Positions 16,517-25,917 of a DNA stretch of 64,000 bases are shown piece after piece (positions within the stretch are counted from its first letter, which is position 1; the number at the start of each line of letters is the position of its first letter). The stretch is from Ruegeria sp. 6PALISEP08. Its GTDB lineage: Bacteria > Pseudomonadota > Alphaproteobacteria > Rhodobacterales > Rhodobacteraceae. The translations under genes and the position numbers were made by a program. The stretch spans positions 1 to 64,000 of the forward strand of contig NZ_LGXZ01000001.1 in NCBI RefSeq assembly GCF_001238295.1, in the 5' to 3' direction. The notes under the pieces are model-generated. The model searched no databases. It saw nothing but the letters and a program-made list of their open reading frames with translations, and was not told where the DNA came from.

Positions 16517-17320
16517 CTATGCACCCTTAAACAACAACCCTTCCCACTGGTTCATGATTTCCCGGCGTTGTCGCAGGCGTTGAGAACGATTGTAGGTTCG
16601 TGCAACCCCGGGCTAGGTTGCTGCGGCCTGATGGTTCAATATCCGGTCTACATCGTTTTCATCCGCGCCGTGTTCGCACAGATGCGTGGCGAACGACCGG
16701 CGTATGTCCCGAAGCTGGAACCTTTTGACCGGGATATATGCGTCAGTGAACCAGCGTTTTTTGACGTGCGCTGTTGTCTTGAAATCCTGAAACTGGTTCG
16801 GCTGCATCGCGGCCAGAACGAAAGCCCGACCGGCCAACGGTATGACGTGGCGGGTGCCATTCTTCGAAGACGGGATCACCATGCACTGATCGCGAACCAG
16901 AGCCGGGTTGAACTGCATCAGGTCCGACTCTCGTTGCCCGGTTAGAATGAGCAATTGCAGGAGCTGGCACCACGCCTTGCCCTGATACGGTGCGGCGTCG
17001 TACAGGGCGCGTAGCTGGTCCAGCGTCAGCACCTGGTCGCGTGGTGTTTCTCGGGCTGGCAGGATCGTCGGCGCCAGCGTCGTCCAATCATTGGCTCGAC
17101 CGTACCGCCAGAAATGCGTCACCGCTGGCCGGTACCGATTCCTTGTGCTGGTCTTCCACCGGCTGAGTGCATCCGACAGATCAGAATTGGTGATCGTGTG
17201 CATGTGGGAACATGAGTTGGATTCAAGTACCCGTTCCAACTGCGTCAGGCGTTCGTCGCCATGTTTGAGTTGGTCCAGATGGTCGATCTTATATCGTGCG
17301 AGTGCATCGCGTATCAGCAT
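16517..17320 (-). pseudogene. int: Tyrosine recombinase (integrase) with amber stop before the catalytic Tyr
   Basis: The N-terminal part looks like a SAM-like core-binding domain (MLIRDALARYKIDHL onward). The catalytic domain shows LLILTGQRESDLM with the first Arg and RDIRRSFATHLCEHG with the second. The frame stops at TAG (16613–16615) right after RILNHQAAAT. Read through that codon, it continues for 31 codons as PGVARTYNRSQRLRQRRE to a TAG at 16517, supplying the missing catalytic tyrosine. ATG 17320 is chosen because TTTTAGGGGT precedes it; 17347 is also possible. The gene sits against the tRNA-Cys 3' end, the classic integrase position. Confidence 0.85.
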
Positions 17321-17332
17321 AGGCGTACCCCT

Positions 17333-17346
17333 AAAATCCGTGTACA
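17333..17346 (+). repeat. Inverted copy of a tRNA-Cys segment at the integrase start
   Basis: The sequence AAATCCGTGTACA (17334–17346) is identical, in the opposite orientation, to 13 bases of tRNA-Cys spanning the anticodon-stem 3' side (17431–17443). It lies just upstream of the integrase ATG, 85–110 bp from the tRNA copy, and may be an attachment-related or regulatory site. Confidence 0.6.
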
Positions 17347-17403
17347 TGCCCTGCTGACAATCGTCAGGGTGATTTTCCGAAGCCGTATCAACAGCTTGCG
17401 GTT

Positions 17404-17477
17404 TGGAGGCGAGTACCGGAATCGAACCGGTGTACACGGATTTGCAATCCGCTGCGTCACCACTCCGCCAACTCGCC
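17404..17477 (-). tRNA. tRNA-Cys (GCA)
   Basis: The minus strand folds as a complete tRNA. The acceptor GGCGAGT pairs with ACTCGCC, the anticodon loop reads ATTGCAAAT with anticodon GCA, the T-arm is CCGGTTCGATTCCGG, and U73 is followed by an encoded CCA. Its 3' end points at the integrase remnant, so it is the likely integration target of the island to its left. Confidence 0.96.
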
Positions 17478-17703
17478 TTTTCAAGTAAAATCAAATACTT
17501 GCCGTGGTGTGCGTGGGGTTTTAACAGCTTTCTTCTGGGGCGTCCAGAGGATTGCGTGCAATTTTGAAGGCTAGATTGAAATTTGCGATATCCCGTGAAC
17601 ATTTTTTGAGGCGTCGCAACCGGGTTGCGGCAACAGGGCCGTTGCTGCACGGATCAGGATGTGGCACAAGCCCGACATCTTTGGGAATGAGACGAGATAT
17701 CCA

Positions 17704-18357
17704 ATGACAGATTTCGCAGCCCGGCGCCGCACAATGGTTGATACACAGGTCCGACCCTCTGATGTCACCAAGTTCCCGATCATTGACGCGATGTTGCACG
17801 TCCCACGCGAGAACTTCGTGCCGGACGCGCAGCGCGAAGCGGCCTATGTCGACGATTTGATCGAAATGGGCAATGGTCGCGCGATGATCGAGCCTCGGAC
17901 GCTGGCCAAGATCTTGGACGCGTTGAACATATCCAATGATGAGATGGTTCTCGATATCGCTCCGGCCATGGGGTATTCCACGGCGGTAGCCGCCCGGATG
18001 GCGCAGTTGGTTGTTGGTGTGGAAAGTGACGAGGCGCTGGCGGCTGAGGCGCAAAGCCTTCTGGCCGAGGCGGATGTGGACAACGCAATCATCCACGTGG
18101 GCCCGCTTGAGCAGGGCGTGGCTGAGCACGGCCCCTACGACGCGATTATGGTACAAGGCGGCGTCGAGCAAATTCCCCAAGCGTTGCTTGATCAGCTTAA
18201 AGAACACGGCCGGATCGCCTGTCTGTTTGTCGACGGGAACCTCGGCACCGTGCGGATCGGTCGGAAGTCCGGCGGTCAGGTCAGCTGGCGTGACGCGTTT
18301 AACGCCAGCGCACCTGTTCTGGAGAGTTTTTCGGCCGAGTGTGCATTTTCGCTATAG
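17704..18357 (+). CDS. pcm: Protein-L-isoaspartate O-methyltransferase family protein
   Basis: This is a 217-residue SAM-dependent methyltransferase of the PCMT family, whose members repair isoaspartyl residues. It begins MTDFAARRRTMVDTQVRPSDV and contains PRENFVPDAQR and the SAM-binding loop VLDIAPAMGYSTAVAARM, where the usual GxGxG is GxAPAMGYS-like and thus altered. It starts an alphaproteobacterial gene group that continues with tolC and a PopZ-like gene. The ATG at 17704 begins the conserved N-terminus. The altered SAM loop leaves the enzyme's real activity open. Confidence 0.85.
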   Translation: MTDFAARRRTMVDTQVRPSDVTKFPIIDAMLHVPRENFVPDAQREAAYVDDLIEMGNGRAMIEPRTLAKILDALNISNDEMVLDIAPAMGYSTAVAARMAQLVVGVESDEALAAEAQSLLAEADVDNAIIHVGPLEQGVAEHGPYDAIMVQGGVEQIPQALLDQLKEHGRIACLFVDGNLGTVRIGRKSGGQVSWRDAFNASAPVLESFSAECAFSL

Positions 18358-18451
18358 TCCGCCGATAGATTTTTCTTCCGCCTTGATTAGTTGAAAACAA
18401 GGCCGCAAACTGCCTGTAGGGCAGTGTAATTTCGTTTGAGAGGATTTCGGT

Positions 18452-19870
18452 ATGCGTGGTACGGCGACAGGTAAGATCGTCAGGGCGTTTGCGGTGACCG
18501 CAGGACTTGCCATCAGCGTGATGCCAGGGCGTGTAGCGTGGGCAGATAACATAACAGACGCCTTTATCGGCGCGTATAACACAAGCGGCCTGTTGGAGCA
18601 GAACCGGGCGCTGTTGCGGGCTGCGGACGAAGATGTGGCCATCGCGCTTTCGGCGTTGCGGCCGATCATCAACTGGACGGTGCAGGTTAGCCAGGATTAT
18701 ACCCGCTCTCGGACCTCCAATGTGGTCACGACCAATGAACCATCGCGGTTCTTTACGGGTCTGACGCTGGGCCAACTTCTGTATGATGGTGGCGCTTCGC
18801 TTCTGGGCAAACAATCTGCGCAGGAAACTGTACTGTCGACCCGGCAAACCTTGATCGACATTGAACAACAAGTTCTGATCCGTGCGGCAAATGCCTATTT
18901 GGGCGTGTTACTGCAGGAAGAGACTGTAGAAATCCGTCAGAACAACGTCGAGGTTTCGGCCGAGGAACTTAGGGCATCGAATGACCGCTTTGAGGTTGGT
19001 GAAGTCACCCGCACGGACGTCGCCTTGTCCGAAGCGCAGTTGGCGAGCTCGCAGGCGGACCTCGCGGTTGCGCGCGGTGAACTGAGCATCGCGCAGGCCG
19101 AATATGTGAATGCTGTCGGTAAGGCGCCGGGGCGCACCGCAGGCCAACCGAGCCTGCCCAACCTGCCACGGTCCGAGGCCGAGGCAGTCGGCCTAGCGCA
19201 ACGCAACCATCCGGCGATTCTGTCTGCGCAGCATCAGGTGCGCGCGTTCGACCTGATCGTGCAGCAACAGCGGGCCAATCTTGGTCCAAATGTCAGCCTG
19301 AACGCGGATGCAGGCGTGTCCGAAAGCTATGACAACGACGATTATATCAACGATGCAACTATCTCACTGAACTTCAATCAGCCCATCTATGCGGGTGGTC
19401 GTTTAGCCGCGAACGTGCGGCGCGCAATGGCGACACGGGATGCATCGCGTGCGAATCTGTTGAATGTGCAGAAAAACATCACGCAGGGCGTCACCGACCG
19501 TTATGCGGCGTTCCTGGCGGCCAGCGCCAGCCTTCGGGCCTCGACTGAGCGGGTTCGCGCATCACAGGTCGCCTTCGACGGCATTCGCGAAGAAGCGACA
19601 TTGGGTGCCCGGACAACTCTGGATGTATTGAACGCTCAGCAGGACCTTTTGGATGCGCAGCTGGCCGAAGTTGCTTCGCGCACGGAACGCTCGCGCGCCG
19701 CTTATCAGTTGTTGCAGGCGCAGGGCTTGCTGACGGCAGAACGTCTGGGGTTGGCTGTACAGATCTATGACCCGACCTTGTACTACAACCTGGTTAAAAA
19801 AGCGCCGGCACAGGTCAGCAAACAGAGCAAAGATCTGGATCGCGTCCTCAAAGCATTGCGTCGCGACTGA
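18452..19870 (+). CDS. tolC: TolC-family outer-membrane efflux channel
   Basis: TolC trimers form the outer-membrane duct for type I secretion and tripartite efflux. The 472-residue protein has a signal peptide ending near RVAWADN and the duplicated outer-membrane efflux domain with long helical repeats (GEVTRTDVALSEAQLASSQ; later GARTTLDVLNAQQDLLDAQ). The loop LGPNVSLNADAGVSESYD is typical of proteobacterial TolC. GAGAGGAT lies before the ATG. It follows pcm by 94 bp, probably in one transcript. Confidence 0.94.
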   Translation: MRGTATGKIVRAFAVTAGLAISVMPGRVAWADNITDAFIGAYNTSGLLEQNRALLRAADEDVAIALSALRPIINWTVQVSQDYTRSRTSNVVTTNEPSRFFTGLTLGQLLYDGGASLLGKQSAQETVLSTRQTLIDIEQQVLIRAANAYLGVLLQEETVEIRQNNVEVSAEELRASNDRFEVGEVTRTDVALSEAQLASSQADLAVARGELSIAQAEYVNAVGKAPGRTAGQPSLPNLPRSEAEAVGLAQRNHPAILSAQHQVRAFDLIVQQQRANLGPNVSLNADAGVSESYDNDDYINDATISLNFNQPIYAGGRLAANVRRAMATRDASRANLLNVQKNITQGVTDRYAAFLAASASLRASTERVRASQVAFDGIREEATLGARTTLDVLNAQQDLLDAQLAEVASRTERSRAAYQLLQAQGLLTAERLGLAVQIYDPTLYYNLVKKAPAQVSKQSKDLDRVLKALRRD

Positions 19871-19943
19871 TCGGCCATACTATTTGTTGTGAGGTTGGGA
19901 TTGTTTGGCTACACTCGATCCGAGGATAGAGCGGTAGAGAACA

Positions 19944-20720
19944 ATGACTGATAACGTCGTAAAAGCAGGGATCGAAGATGTTCTGTCTTCGGTCAAACGT
20001 CTGGTAAGCGAAGACCACCGCGATAAATCCGTCTCGGATCAACAGCCTGTATCCAGAAAGCCGGGACGGCTGGTTCTGACGGATGCTTTGCGTATCGGCA
20101 CCCCGACTCAGGTCGATGAGACTCCCGAGTTTGTTGGCACGGGCCTAAAAAGTTCCGACTCGGCTAAGCCGATGTTGTTGCGGGCTTGCGATATCGTCGA
20201 GGCGGGCAAACCGGCTAATGCCGTTGAGGATGAGGTAGAGGCAGACGCGCCGAATTCTGCCGCATCGACAGATGCGGCAACCAGCCTGAGCGCGAAGATC
20301 GAAGCGCTGGAAGCGGCCATTGCGCAAACAGAAGATCAGTGGGAGCCAGACGGTGACAGCGAAGACGCCTATTCCGGGACGCCGTCGCAGTCTTTGCCTT
20401 GGAATGTAGAAGAAGAGTTCGCCGCAGCCGCTTCTTTAGACTCTGTCGAAGTCGAGCAAACCGATGCGCCCGCAGAGGACGAAGACGTACACGTTCAGGC
20501 AGAGTTTATCCGGTCGCCTCGGGTTGAATCCGAGGTGATCGAAGAGGCTGCTGAAGACGAAATGACAATCGATATGGATGAAGAGGCGTTGCGCGCCCTG
20601 ATTGCCGAAGTTGTCCGGCAAGAGTTGCAGGGCACAATGGGCGAACGGATCACACGGAATGTGCGCAAGATGGTCCGGCGCGAGATCGCACGTGCTCTGG
20701 CCGCAAAAGAGCTGGGCTAA
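19944..20720 (+). CDS. PopZ-like (DUF2497-type) acidic protein
   Basis: This is a 258-residue protein with three parts, as in PopZ, the polar scaffold of Caulobacter. A short N-terminal helix (GIEDVLSSVKRLVSED) comes first. A long acidic, low-complexity middle follows (for example DAPAEDEDVHVQAE), then a C-terminal helical block EEALRALIAEVVRQELQGTM and RKMVRREIARALAAKEL. The position after tolC also matches the alphaproteobacterial arrangement of that gene. The sequence match is weak and largely by pattern, so the scaffold role is inferred. It ends 3 bp from the convergent cobQ. Confidence 0.5.
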   Translation: MTDNVVKAGIEDVLSSVKRLVSEDHRDKSVSDQQPVSRKPGRLVLTDALRIGTPTQVDETPEFVGTGLKSSDSAKPMLLRACDIVEAGKPANAVEDEVEADAPNSAASTDAATSLSAKIEALEAAIAQTEDQWEPDGDSEDAYSGTPSQSLPWNVEEEFAAAASLDSVEVEQTDAPAEDEDVHVQAEFIRSPRVESEVIEEAAEDEMTIDMDEEALRALIAEVVRQELQGTMGERITRNVRKMVRREIARALAAKELG

Positions 20721-20723
20721 AGC

Positions 20724-22181
20724 TCAGCCGCGCTGAGGTGACTGGGCAAGACTAAGCAACAGATCAAGATCCATGTGGTGCTCAAGATGGTCGGCCAGAT
20801 CGTCCAGCGCCTGTTCTACGCCGTCCTCGTAAGCGACGTCCGAGGTCACGCCCAGTTTTGAAAGATAGTGCGTCCGGAACGTGTCGGACGAAAAGATACC
20901 GTGCAGGTAGCTTCCTTTGATCCGTCCATTGGCGCTGGCAGCACCTTCTGGCTTGCCTTCAACCTCCAGCCATGCGCGGGCGCGATCAGGGCCATCGGTA
21001 TGACCCATGTGGATTTCGTACCCGCTGACCGGATTCCGGTCGGGCAGGGCATGGGCTGATCGCAGGATAACGTGTTTTTGCCCGCCCATGACGGTGTCAA
21101 CGTCCAGTAAACCCAGCCCATCGACCTTACCCGGTCTGCCATCGACGCCGTCCGGATCTGAGATAGTTTTGCCCAGCATCTGGTACCCACCGCACAGCCC
21201 CAGAACATGCCCACCCCGGCGCAAATGGCCATAGAGGTCGATATCCCACCCCTGCGCCCTGAAATATGTCAGGTCTGCGATGGTGGATTTGCTGCCGGGC
21301 AGCAGAACCAGATCGGCGTCACCGGGCAGGGGACGTCCTGCGGGAATGATCTCGACACTTACGCCGGGCTCAGCCGACAGCGGGTCGAGGTCGTCGAAAT
21401 TGGCCATGCGTTCAAGCTGAGGAACAACGACCTTGCACGCGCCACCGGTATGAGAGCGAATATCCATCATATCCTCGGCAGGCAATTTCCACGCGTCTTG
21501 AAACCATGGAACCACGCCCAGACAGGGCCAACCTGTGCGGGTGGCGATGTCATCGCGCCCCTCGTCGAACAAGGACACATCCCCCTTGAACCTGTTGACG
21601 GCAAAGCCCCGGATCTGTGCCAGATCGCCGTCTTCCAGCACAGCCTGAGTGCCGACGATCTGTGCGATCACACCGCCACGATGGATGTCGCCGACAAGAA
21701 CCACCGGAACATCTGCGGCACAGGCAAAGCCCATGTTGGCGATATCACCTTTGCGCAGATTGGTTTCAGCCGGGCTTCCCGCGCCCTCGATCAAAACCAG
21801 GTCAGCATCCGCGCAAAGCCGGTCAAAGCTTTCCAGCGCAGCCCCCAGCAGCTTGGACTTGTCCTTGCGGTAATCCCCGGCCTTCATCGTGCCCGCACGT
21901 TGTCCCTGAACGATGATCTGGGCGCCGGTGTCCGTTTCGGGTTTCAGCAAAATGGGGTTCATGTCGGTATGGGTCGCCCGCCGCGCCGCCCGGGCCTGAA
22001 GCGCTTGCGCACGGCCGATCTCGCCCCCGTTTTCGGTGACAGCCGCATTGTTCGACATGTTCTGTGGCTTGAACGGAGCAACCCGCATACCCCGCCGTGT
22101 AAAGGCCCGCGCAAGCCCGGCCACCAGCACCGATTTTCCGACGTTGCTGCCGGTACCTTGAATCATGATGGCGCGAACCAT
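20724..22181 (-). CDS. cobQ: Cobyric acid synthase
   Basis: CobQ amidates four carboxylates of adenosylcobyrinic a,c-diamide in cobalamin synthesis. The 485-residue protein has an N-terminal ATP-binding domain ([31 protein letters not shown]) and a C-terminal class I glutamine amidotransferase domain with the nucleophile in [13 protein letters not shown]. The frame runs to 22322, but ATG 22181 ([16 protein letters not shown]) is the family start. It diverges from a membrane-protein gene. Confidence 0.95.
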   Translation of the reverse strand: MVRAIMIQGTGSNVGKSVLVAGLARAFTRRGMRVAPFKPQNMSNNAAVTENGGEIGRAQALQARAARRATHTDMNPILLKPETDTGAQIIVQGQRAGTMKAGDYRKDKSKLLGAALESFDRLCADADLVLIEGAGSPAETNLRKGDIANMGFACAADVPVVLVGDIHRGGVIAQIVGTQAVLEDGDLAQIRGFAVNRFKGDVSLFDEGRDDIATRTGWPCLGVVPWFQDAWKLPAEDMMDIRSHTGGACKVVVPQLERMANFDDLDPLSAEPGVSVEIIPAGRPLPGDADLVLLPGSKSTIADLTYFRAQGWDIDLYGHLRRGGHVLGLCGGYQMLGKTISDPDGVDGRPGKVDGLGLLDVDTVMGGQKHVILRSAHALPDRNPVSGYEIHMGHTDGPDRARAWLEVEGKPEGAASANGRIKGSYLHGIFSSDTFRTHYLSKLGVTSDVAYEDGVEQALDDLADHLEHHMDLDLLLSLAQSPQRG

Positions 22182-22243
22182 GGTTTGTCTCCTATATGTC
22201 GGGGCGCAGATGACCTGATTTGAACCAAAAGGGAAAGCCCCGG

Positions 22244-22813
22244 ATGAACACGCCAGCGCATCTTTTGATCGGGGCCGCTGCTTTTGCCCGGCCTCCGCAG
22301 GGGCGTATCCTGTTGGCGGCATTGCTGGGGGCGGTACTGCCGGATTTATCCCTGTATCTTATGGTAGGGGTTTCGCTGTTTGTTTTGGGCATTCCGGAAC
22401 AGGTGGTCTTTGGGCAACTCTACTATTCACAGACCTGGCAGACCGTCTTTGCCATCGACAACTCCTTTATCCTTTGGGGAAGTGTGCTGTTATTGGCAGT
22501 GTGGCGCGGTTGGCATTTTGTTGCTGTCGGGGCTGCGGCAGGTCTGTTGCATTTGGCGACAGATTTTGTGCTGCACGCCGGGGACGGGCGACCCCAGTTC
22601 TGGCCGCTGAGCGATTGGGTATTTCACAGCCCTGTCAGCTATTGGGACAGCGGCCATCATGCCTTGTGGGTGGCACCGGTTTCTGCGTCAGTGTGTTTGG
22701 CGGCCTATGTTGTGCTGTGGCAGCGCGGCCTGTCAGTTTGGGGCAGGGTCCTGTTCGGCTCCATGCTGGCGGCTGAAATCTGGGTGGCGCGACAGTGGCT
22801 GTTGTTTTTCTAG
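22244..22813 (+). CDS. YdjM/DUF457-like integral membrane protein
   Basis: The 189-residue protein has about five hydrophobic helices and metal-ligand-like motifs: [12 protein letters not shown] with His6, [12 protein letters not shown], and [17 protein letters not shown] with an HxxxD pair. This resembles the DUF457 (YdjM-like) putative membrane hydrolases. In related genomes the gene beside cobQ has sometimes been labelled as cobalamin biosynthesis by position only; I see no such evidence here. The ATG at 22244 starts at the conserved [10 protein letters not shown]. Confidence 0.7.
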   Translation: MNTPAHLLIGAAAFARPPQGRILLAALLGAVLPDLSLYLMVGVSLFVLGIPEQVVFGQLYYSQTWQTVFAIDNSFILWGSVLLLAVWRGWHFVAVGAAAGLLHLATDFVLHAGDGRPQFWPLSDWVFHSPVSYWDSGHHALWVAPVSASVCLAAYVVLWQRGLSVWGRVLFGSMLAAEIWVARQWLLFF

Positions 22814-22840
22814 GCGCGCGAATTGCATGACACGGCAAAG

Positions 22841-22874
22841 AAAAACGCGCTCTGACAGGCAGAGCGCGTTTTTT
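22841..22874. terminator. Bidirectional intrinsic terminator
   Basis: AAAAACGCGCTCTG, a 5-base loop and CAGAGCGCGTTTTTT form an 11-bp GC-rich stem with A- and T-tracts on either side. It separates the converging membrane-protein gene and DUF6280-type gene. Confidence 0.9.
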
Positions 22875-22895
22875 CTGGTGCGAAATCGCCTGGGA

Positions 22896-23216
22896 TCAGG
22901 CGGCTTCAGCTTGCTGAGCGGCGTTACGACGCTCGCTTTCTTCGCGCGACAAAGCGACCGAGGTGCGCACGCCACGGCCAACGAACTCCATCAGTCCGCT
23001 GACAACCCGTTCATTCGGGTCAATACCTGCGCAGGACAGCACTTCGCGCCCATCGCGCGAACGCGCCCATCGCGCGATTTGTTCGGGGCCATTGCCGTAC
23101 TTCTTGTCATCGGCGATGGCATCATCAAGTGCAGCCAACACAACGGCCGCGAAAAGTTTGCGCGCACGATTGCCTTGCTCATTGTTAAAGGCAGTGCCGT
23201 CAACGAAATCTCTCAT
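22896..23216 (-). CDS. DUF6280-type conserved protein
   Basis: This 106-residue soluble protein begins MRDFVDGTAFNNEQGNRARK and ends with a charged helical tail (LSREESERRNAAQQAEAA). I recognise it as a protein common in Rhodobacterales, annotated as DUF6280, with no known function. It has no signal peptide or membrane helix. It diverges from efp over about 220 bp, so a shared promoter region is possible, but no operator is evident. Confidence 0.75.
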   Translation of the reverse strand: MRDFVDGTAFNNEQGNRARKLFAAVVLAALDDAIADDKKYGNGPEQIARWARSRDGREVLSCAGIDPNERVVSGLMEFVGRGVRTSVALSREESERRNAAQQAEAA

Positions 23217-23434
23217 CTCGTCTTCCTTGTTGTTCTTGCTCTTGCATTTTCGGCGTGAGGGTCCTTATGACCTATTAGGTGCGATTCGGATACAGATAAA
23301 ATGCATAGTTGCGTTGCGTCACTTGCATAGCTTGCTGCAAGTGCAGCACTAGGTGTCGTTGTCTTGTCAGGTGTGGTCCCGCCAGATATAGGGGCCGCAA
23401 CTGATGCATCAACCGTTTGTGAAGGATTTATGTA

Positions 23435-23998
23435 ATGCCCAAGATAAATGGGAACGAAATTCGCCCCGGCAATGTGCTTGAGCATAACGACGGCCTGTGG
23501 GCAGCGGTCAAGGTAGACCACGTAAAGCCGGGCAAAGGCGGTGCGTTTGCCCAGGTCGAACTGCGCAACCTGCGCAATGGCTCGAAATTGAACGAACGCT
23601 TCCGGTCAGCGGACAAGGTCGAGCGCGTCCGCCTGGAACAGAAAGACCAGCAATTCCTTTACGAATCCGACGGGATGCTGGTGTTCATGGATACAGAGAC
23701 CTACGAACAGATTGAATTGCCGGCAGATTTGCTGGGTGAACGTCGTCCGTTCCTGCAGGATGGCATGACCATCGTTGTTGAATTCTACGAAAGCGAGGCG
23801 CTGAACGCGACGCTGCCGCAGAAAGTGACCTGCAAGATTGTCGAGACCGAGCCTGTTGTCAAAGGTCAGACCGCGGCAAATTCGTTCAAGCCTGCGATTC
23901 TGGACAATGGCATGAAAGTTATGGTGCCGCCTTTCATCGGTCAGGATGAAATGATTATCGTGAACACGGAAACGATGGACTATTCCGAACGCGCGTGA
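23435..23998 (+). CDS. efp: Translation elongation factor P
   Basis: EF-P rescues ribosomes stalled at polyproline runs. The 187-residue protein has the three-domain EF-P pattern with [10 protein letters not shown], where Lys34 is the usual site of lysylation, and the C-terminal signature [27 protein letters not shown] precedes the ATG. A strong terminator follows. No epmA homologue is visible in this window, so the modification route here is unknown. Confidence 0.97.
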   Translation: MPKINGNEIRPGNVLEHNDGLWAAVKVDHVKPGKGGAFAQVELRNLRNGSKLNERFRSADKVERVRLEQKDQQFLYESDGMLVFMDTETYEQIELPADLLGERRPFLQDGMTIVVEFYESEALNATLPQKVTCKIVETEPVVKGQTAANSFKPAILDNGMKVMVPPFIGQDEMIIVNTETMDYSERA

Positions 23999-24018
23999 CG
24001 TTTGGAACTATTGGCAAG

Positions 24019-24054
24019 AGACCGTGCAGGCACCCGCTGCGCGGTCTTTTTTTT
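24019..24054 (+). terminator. efp intrinsic terminator
   Basis: AGACCGTGCAG / CTGCGCGGTCT forms an 11-bp stem (one G·U pair) with a 7-base loop and eight T residues. It runs into the stop codon of the convergent ABC membrane-protein gene. Confidence 0.88.
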
Positions 24055-24994
24055 AAGCGGTGGGGCGGTAACGATAGCGTGTTGGATCGGGGCCAAACAG
24101 TTCCAGCATCAGTTCATATTTGATGCGATTGGCGCTGACCTGACGATAGAATGCGATCAGGAACGCGGTCGGGCCCTGAATTCGGCTGAGCCCACTGGTG
24201 GCCGCCACCACGGTGCCCACATCCGTTTTTCCCTGCAATACCAGATAACCGCCCAGCATCAGAATGCCGACGGTACCGGCGCCGTTGATTACGCTTAGCA
24301 GAAACTTGGCCGACAGCTTCCACAGGAACATCCTTCGCCGCGTGACATAGATGTCGTCAAACATGGTGTTGATGTCCCGCTCGACGGCTTCGATGTCCTC
24401 GGTCGTCAGCCGGTCCGTAGCGCTGCGCAGGATACGGACACGTTCTGCTACGAAAATGTTCACTTTGCGTTGCGAGACCAAAACGATGATGATCTGCGGC
24501 ACGATCATCGAGAAGGCGATTAGCCCCAAACCGGGTTGCGTGGATGAGATATATCCGATCACGCTGATCAACGTACCGATCTGAACCACCGGATCCGAGA
24601 ATGCGCCCCCTGCGAATTTCCCCAACTCTTCGGCCTCGGCGGAAATGGCCGTGGTCATGGTGCCTTTGCGTAGGTCCTCACCGGTTTCTTTCAGGTCGGT
24701 TGAACGCCACAGCAAACGCTGCCGGATAAGCCGGATCATGTCTTCACCCAAGGTGCCAGCCCGGTATCCAAGGATCCATTTCAGCACAAGGCTCAGCAGG
24801 ATAACGGCCATCATGCCGATACCCAGCTGGATCAGCTTCTCAGTGCCCACATTCTTAGTTGTTAGGTGGTTGACGATGTCACGCTGAAACTCAAGGGGAA
24901 CGGCGGCCAGGGCAGCAATGGCGATGGACAGCACGATAAGAACGATCTGCCGTCCGGAACTGGCGCGCCAGATCGCGGAATATAGTCGAAACAT
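24053..24994 (-). CDS. ABC-exporter transmembrane protein lacking an ATPase domain
   Basis: The 313 residues form a type I ABC exporter membrane domain. There are helices at about 16–38 and 58–76, a long cytoplasmic segment (WRSTDLKETGEDLRKGTM), two mid helices (GTLISVIGYISS, GLIAFSMIVPQIIIVLV) and a last pair near 235–260. The protein ends soon after this region with no Walker A, signature or Walker B. No ATPase gene adjoins it. It may pair with a remote ATPase or serve a non-transport role. Confidence 0.75.
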   Translation of the reverse strand: MFRLYSAIWRASSGRQIVLIVLSIAIAALAAVPLEFQRDIVNHLTTKNVGTEKLIQLGIGMMAVILLSLVLKWILGYRAGTLGEDMIRLIRQRLLWRSTDLKETGEDLRKGTMTTAISAEAEELGKFAGGAFSDPVVQIGTLISVIGYISSTQPGLGLIAFSMIVPQIIIVLVSQRKVNIFVAERVRILRSATDRLTTEDIEAVERDINTMFDDIYVTRRRMFLWKLSAKFLLSVINGAGTVGILMLGGYLVLQGKTDVGTVVAATSGLSRIQGPTAFLIAFYRQVSANRIKYELMLELFGPDPTRYRYRPTA

Positions 24995-25106
24995 GGGTGT
25001 ATCCAGTTTGTCCTGTTTCCCGCAGTTTGGCAGGGCTGGGGAACAGGTTCAAACTTGGCGATATGTGTCGTCAACGTGGTCGTGCTGATTAGGCAACAAG
25101 CGGCGC

Positions 25107-25844
25107 TTAGTCCGTCAATCGCACCGTGGCCTTGCCCGCCTGCATTTCACCGCCTGCGCGGTCAAAACGCAGGTAGGCAATCGCGTGGCCCCCGGATTGA
25201 GTGAACAGGGTGCCTATCGATTTGCCATTGGCCGTGATCTCGGTCCCCACAGGGGCTGTGCCATCAACAACGACACGGCGCAGACCTTTGCGCAGTTCGG
25301 TCTTGTGCTTCATGCGCGCGGTCACTTCCTGACCTACATAACAGCCCTTTTTGAAATCCACACCGTTCAGAATGTCAAAACCGGATTCAAGGATATAGCT
25401 GTCTTGGGACAGCTCAGTTCCGGCCTCTGGAATGCAATGTTGAACGCGCAGCGCATCCCAATCGGTGCCGTCATCTTCTTCCGGTGCTGTGGAATACATG
25501 CGCCAGCCCATGTCCGGGTGACGCGGGTCGGGCAGGGCGATCTCTGGCGCGGCACCCGTTCCGTACTGCAGATGCAGATCGGTGCCTTCGATCGCCACAT
25601 CCGCACGCAGCTTGTACATGCTCAGACGCTTGATCAGATCTTCGGCGAGGTGCTCGGCCACATCCAGCAAAACGCCGTCGCCGTCACGCTTCAGGAAAAA
25701 GTCCGCCAGATACTTGCCTTGCGGCGTCAGCAGCGCTGCATAGACCAGCCCGTCATTCAAACCCTGAATGTCATTGGTGATCAGGTCCTGCAAAAATCTT
25801 TCGGTGTCCGAGCCGGTCAGGCGCAGGATGCGGCGGGTGGGCAT
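25107..25844 (-). CDS. ygfZ: YgfZ/GcvT-family folate-binding protein
   Basis: YgfZ is a tetrahydrofolate-binding protein that helps repair or assemble iron–sulfur enzymes. The 245-residue protein starts MPTRRILRLTGSDTERFLQD and carries the signature KGCYVGQEVTARM near residue 175. The open frame extends far upstream, antisense to the neighbouring glycosyltransferase; the start at 25844 matches the family and leaves a 73-bp divergent gap. Confidence 0.92.
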   Translation of the reverse strand: MPTRRILRLTGSDTERFLQDLITNDIQGLNDGLVYAALLTPQGKYLADFFLKRDGDGVLLDVAEHLAEDLIKRLSMYKLRADVAIEGTDLHLQYGTGAAPEIALPDPRHPDMGWRMYSTAPEEDDGTDWDALRVQHCIPEAGTELSQDSYILESGFDILNGVDFKKGCYVGQEVTARMKHKTELRKGLRRVVVDGTAPVGTEITANGKSIGTLFTQSGGHAIAYLRFDRAGGEMQAGKATVRLTD

Positions 25845-25917
25845 GGCTTGGTCCTCGTCATTTCCTTTGGCCTCGTGATATAGGAAGATCCGCCACCAAG
25901 ACCAGAGGGTATCAGAC

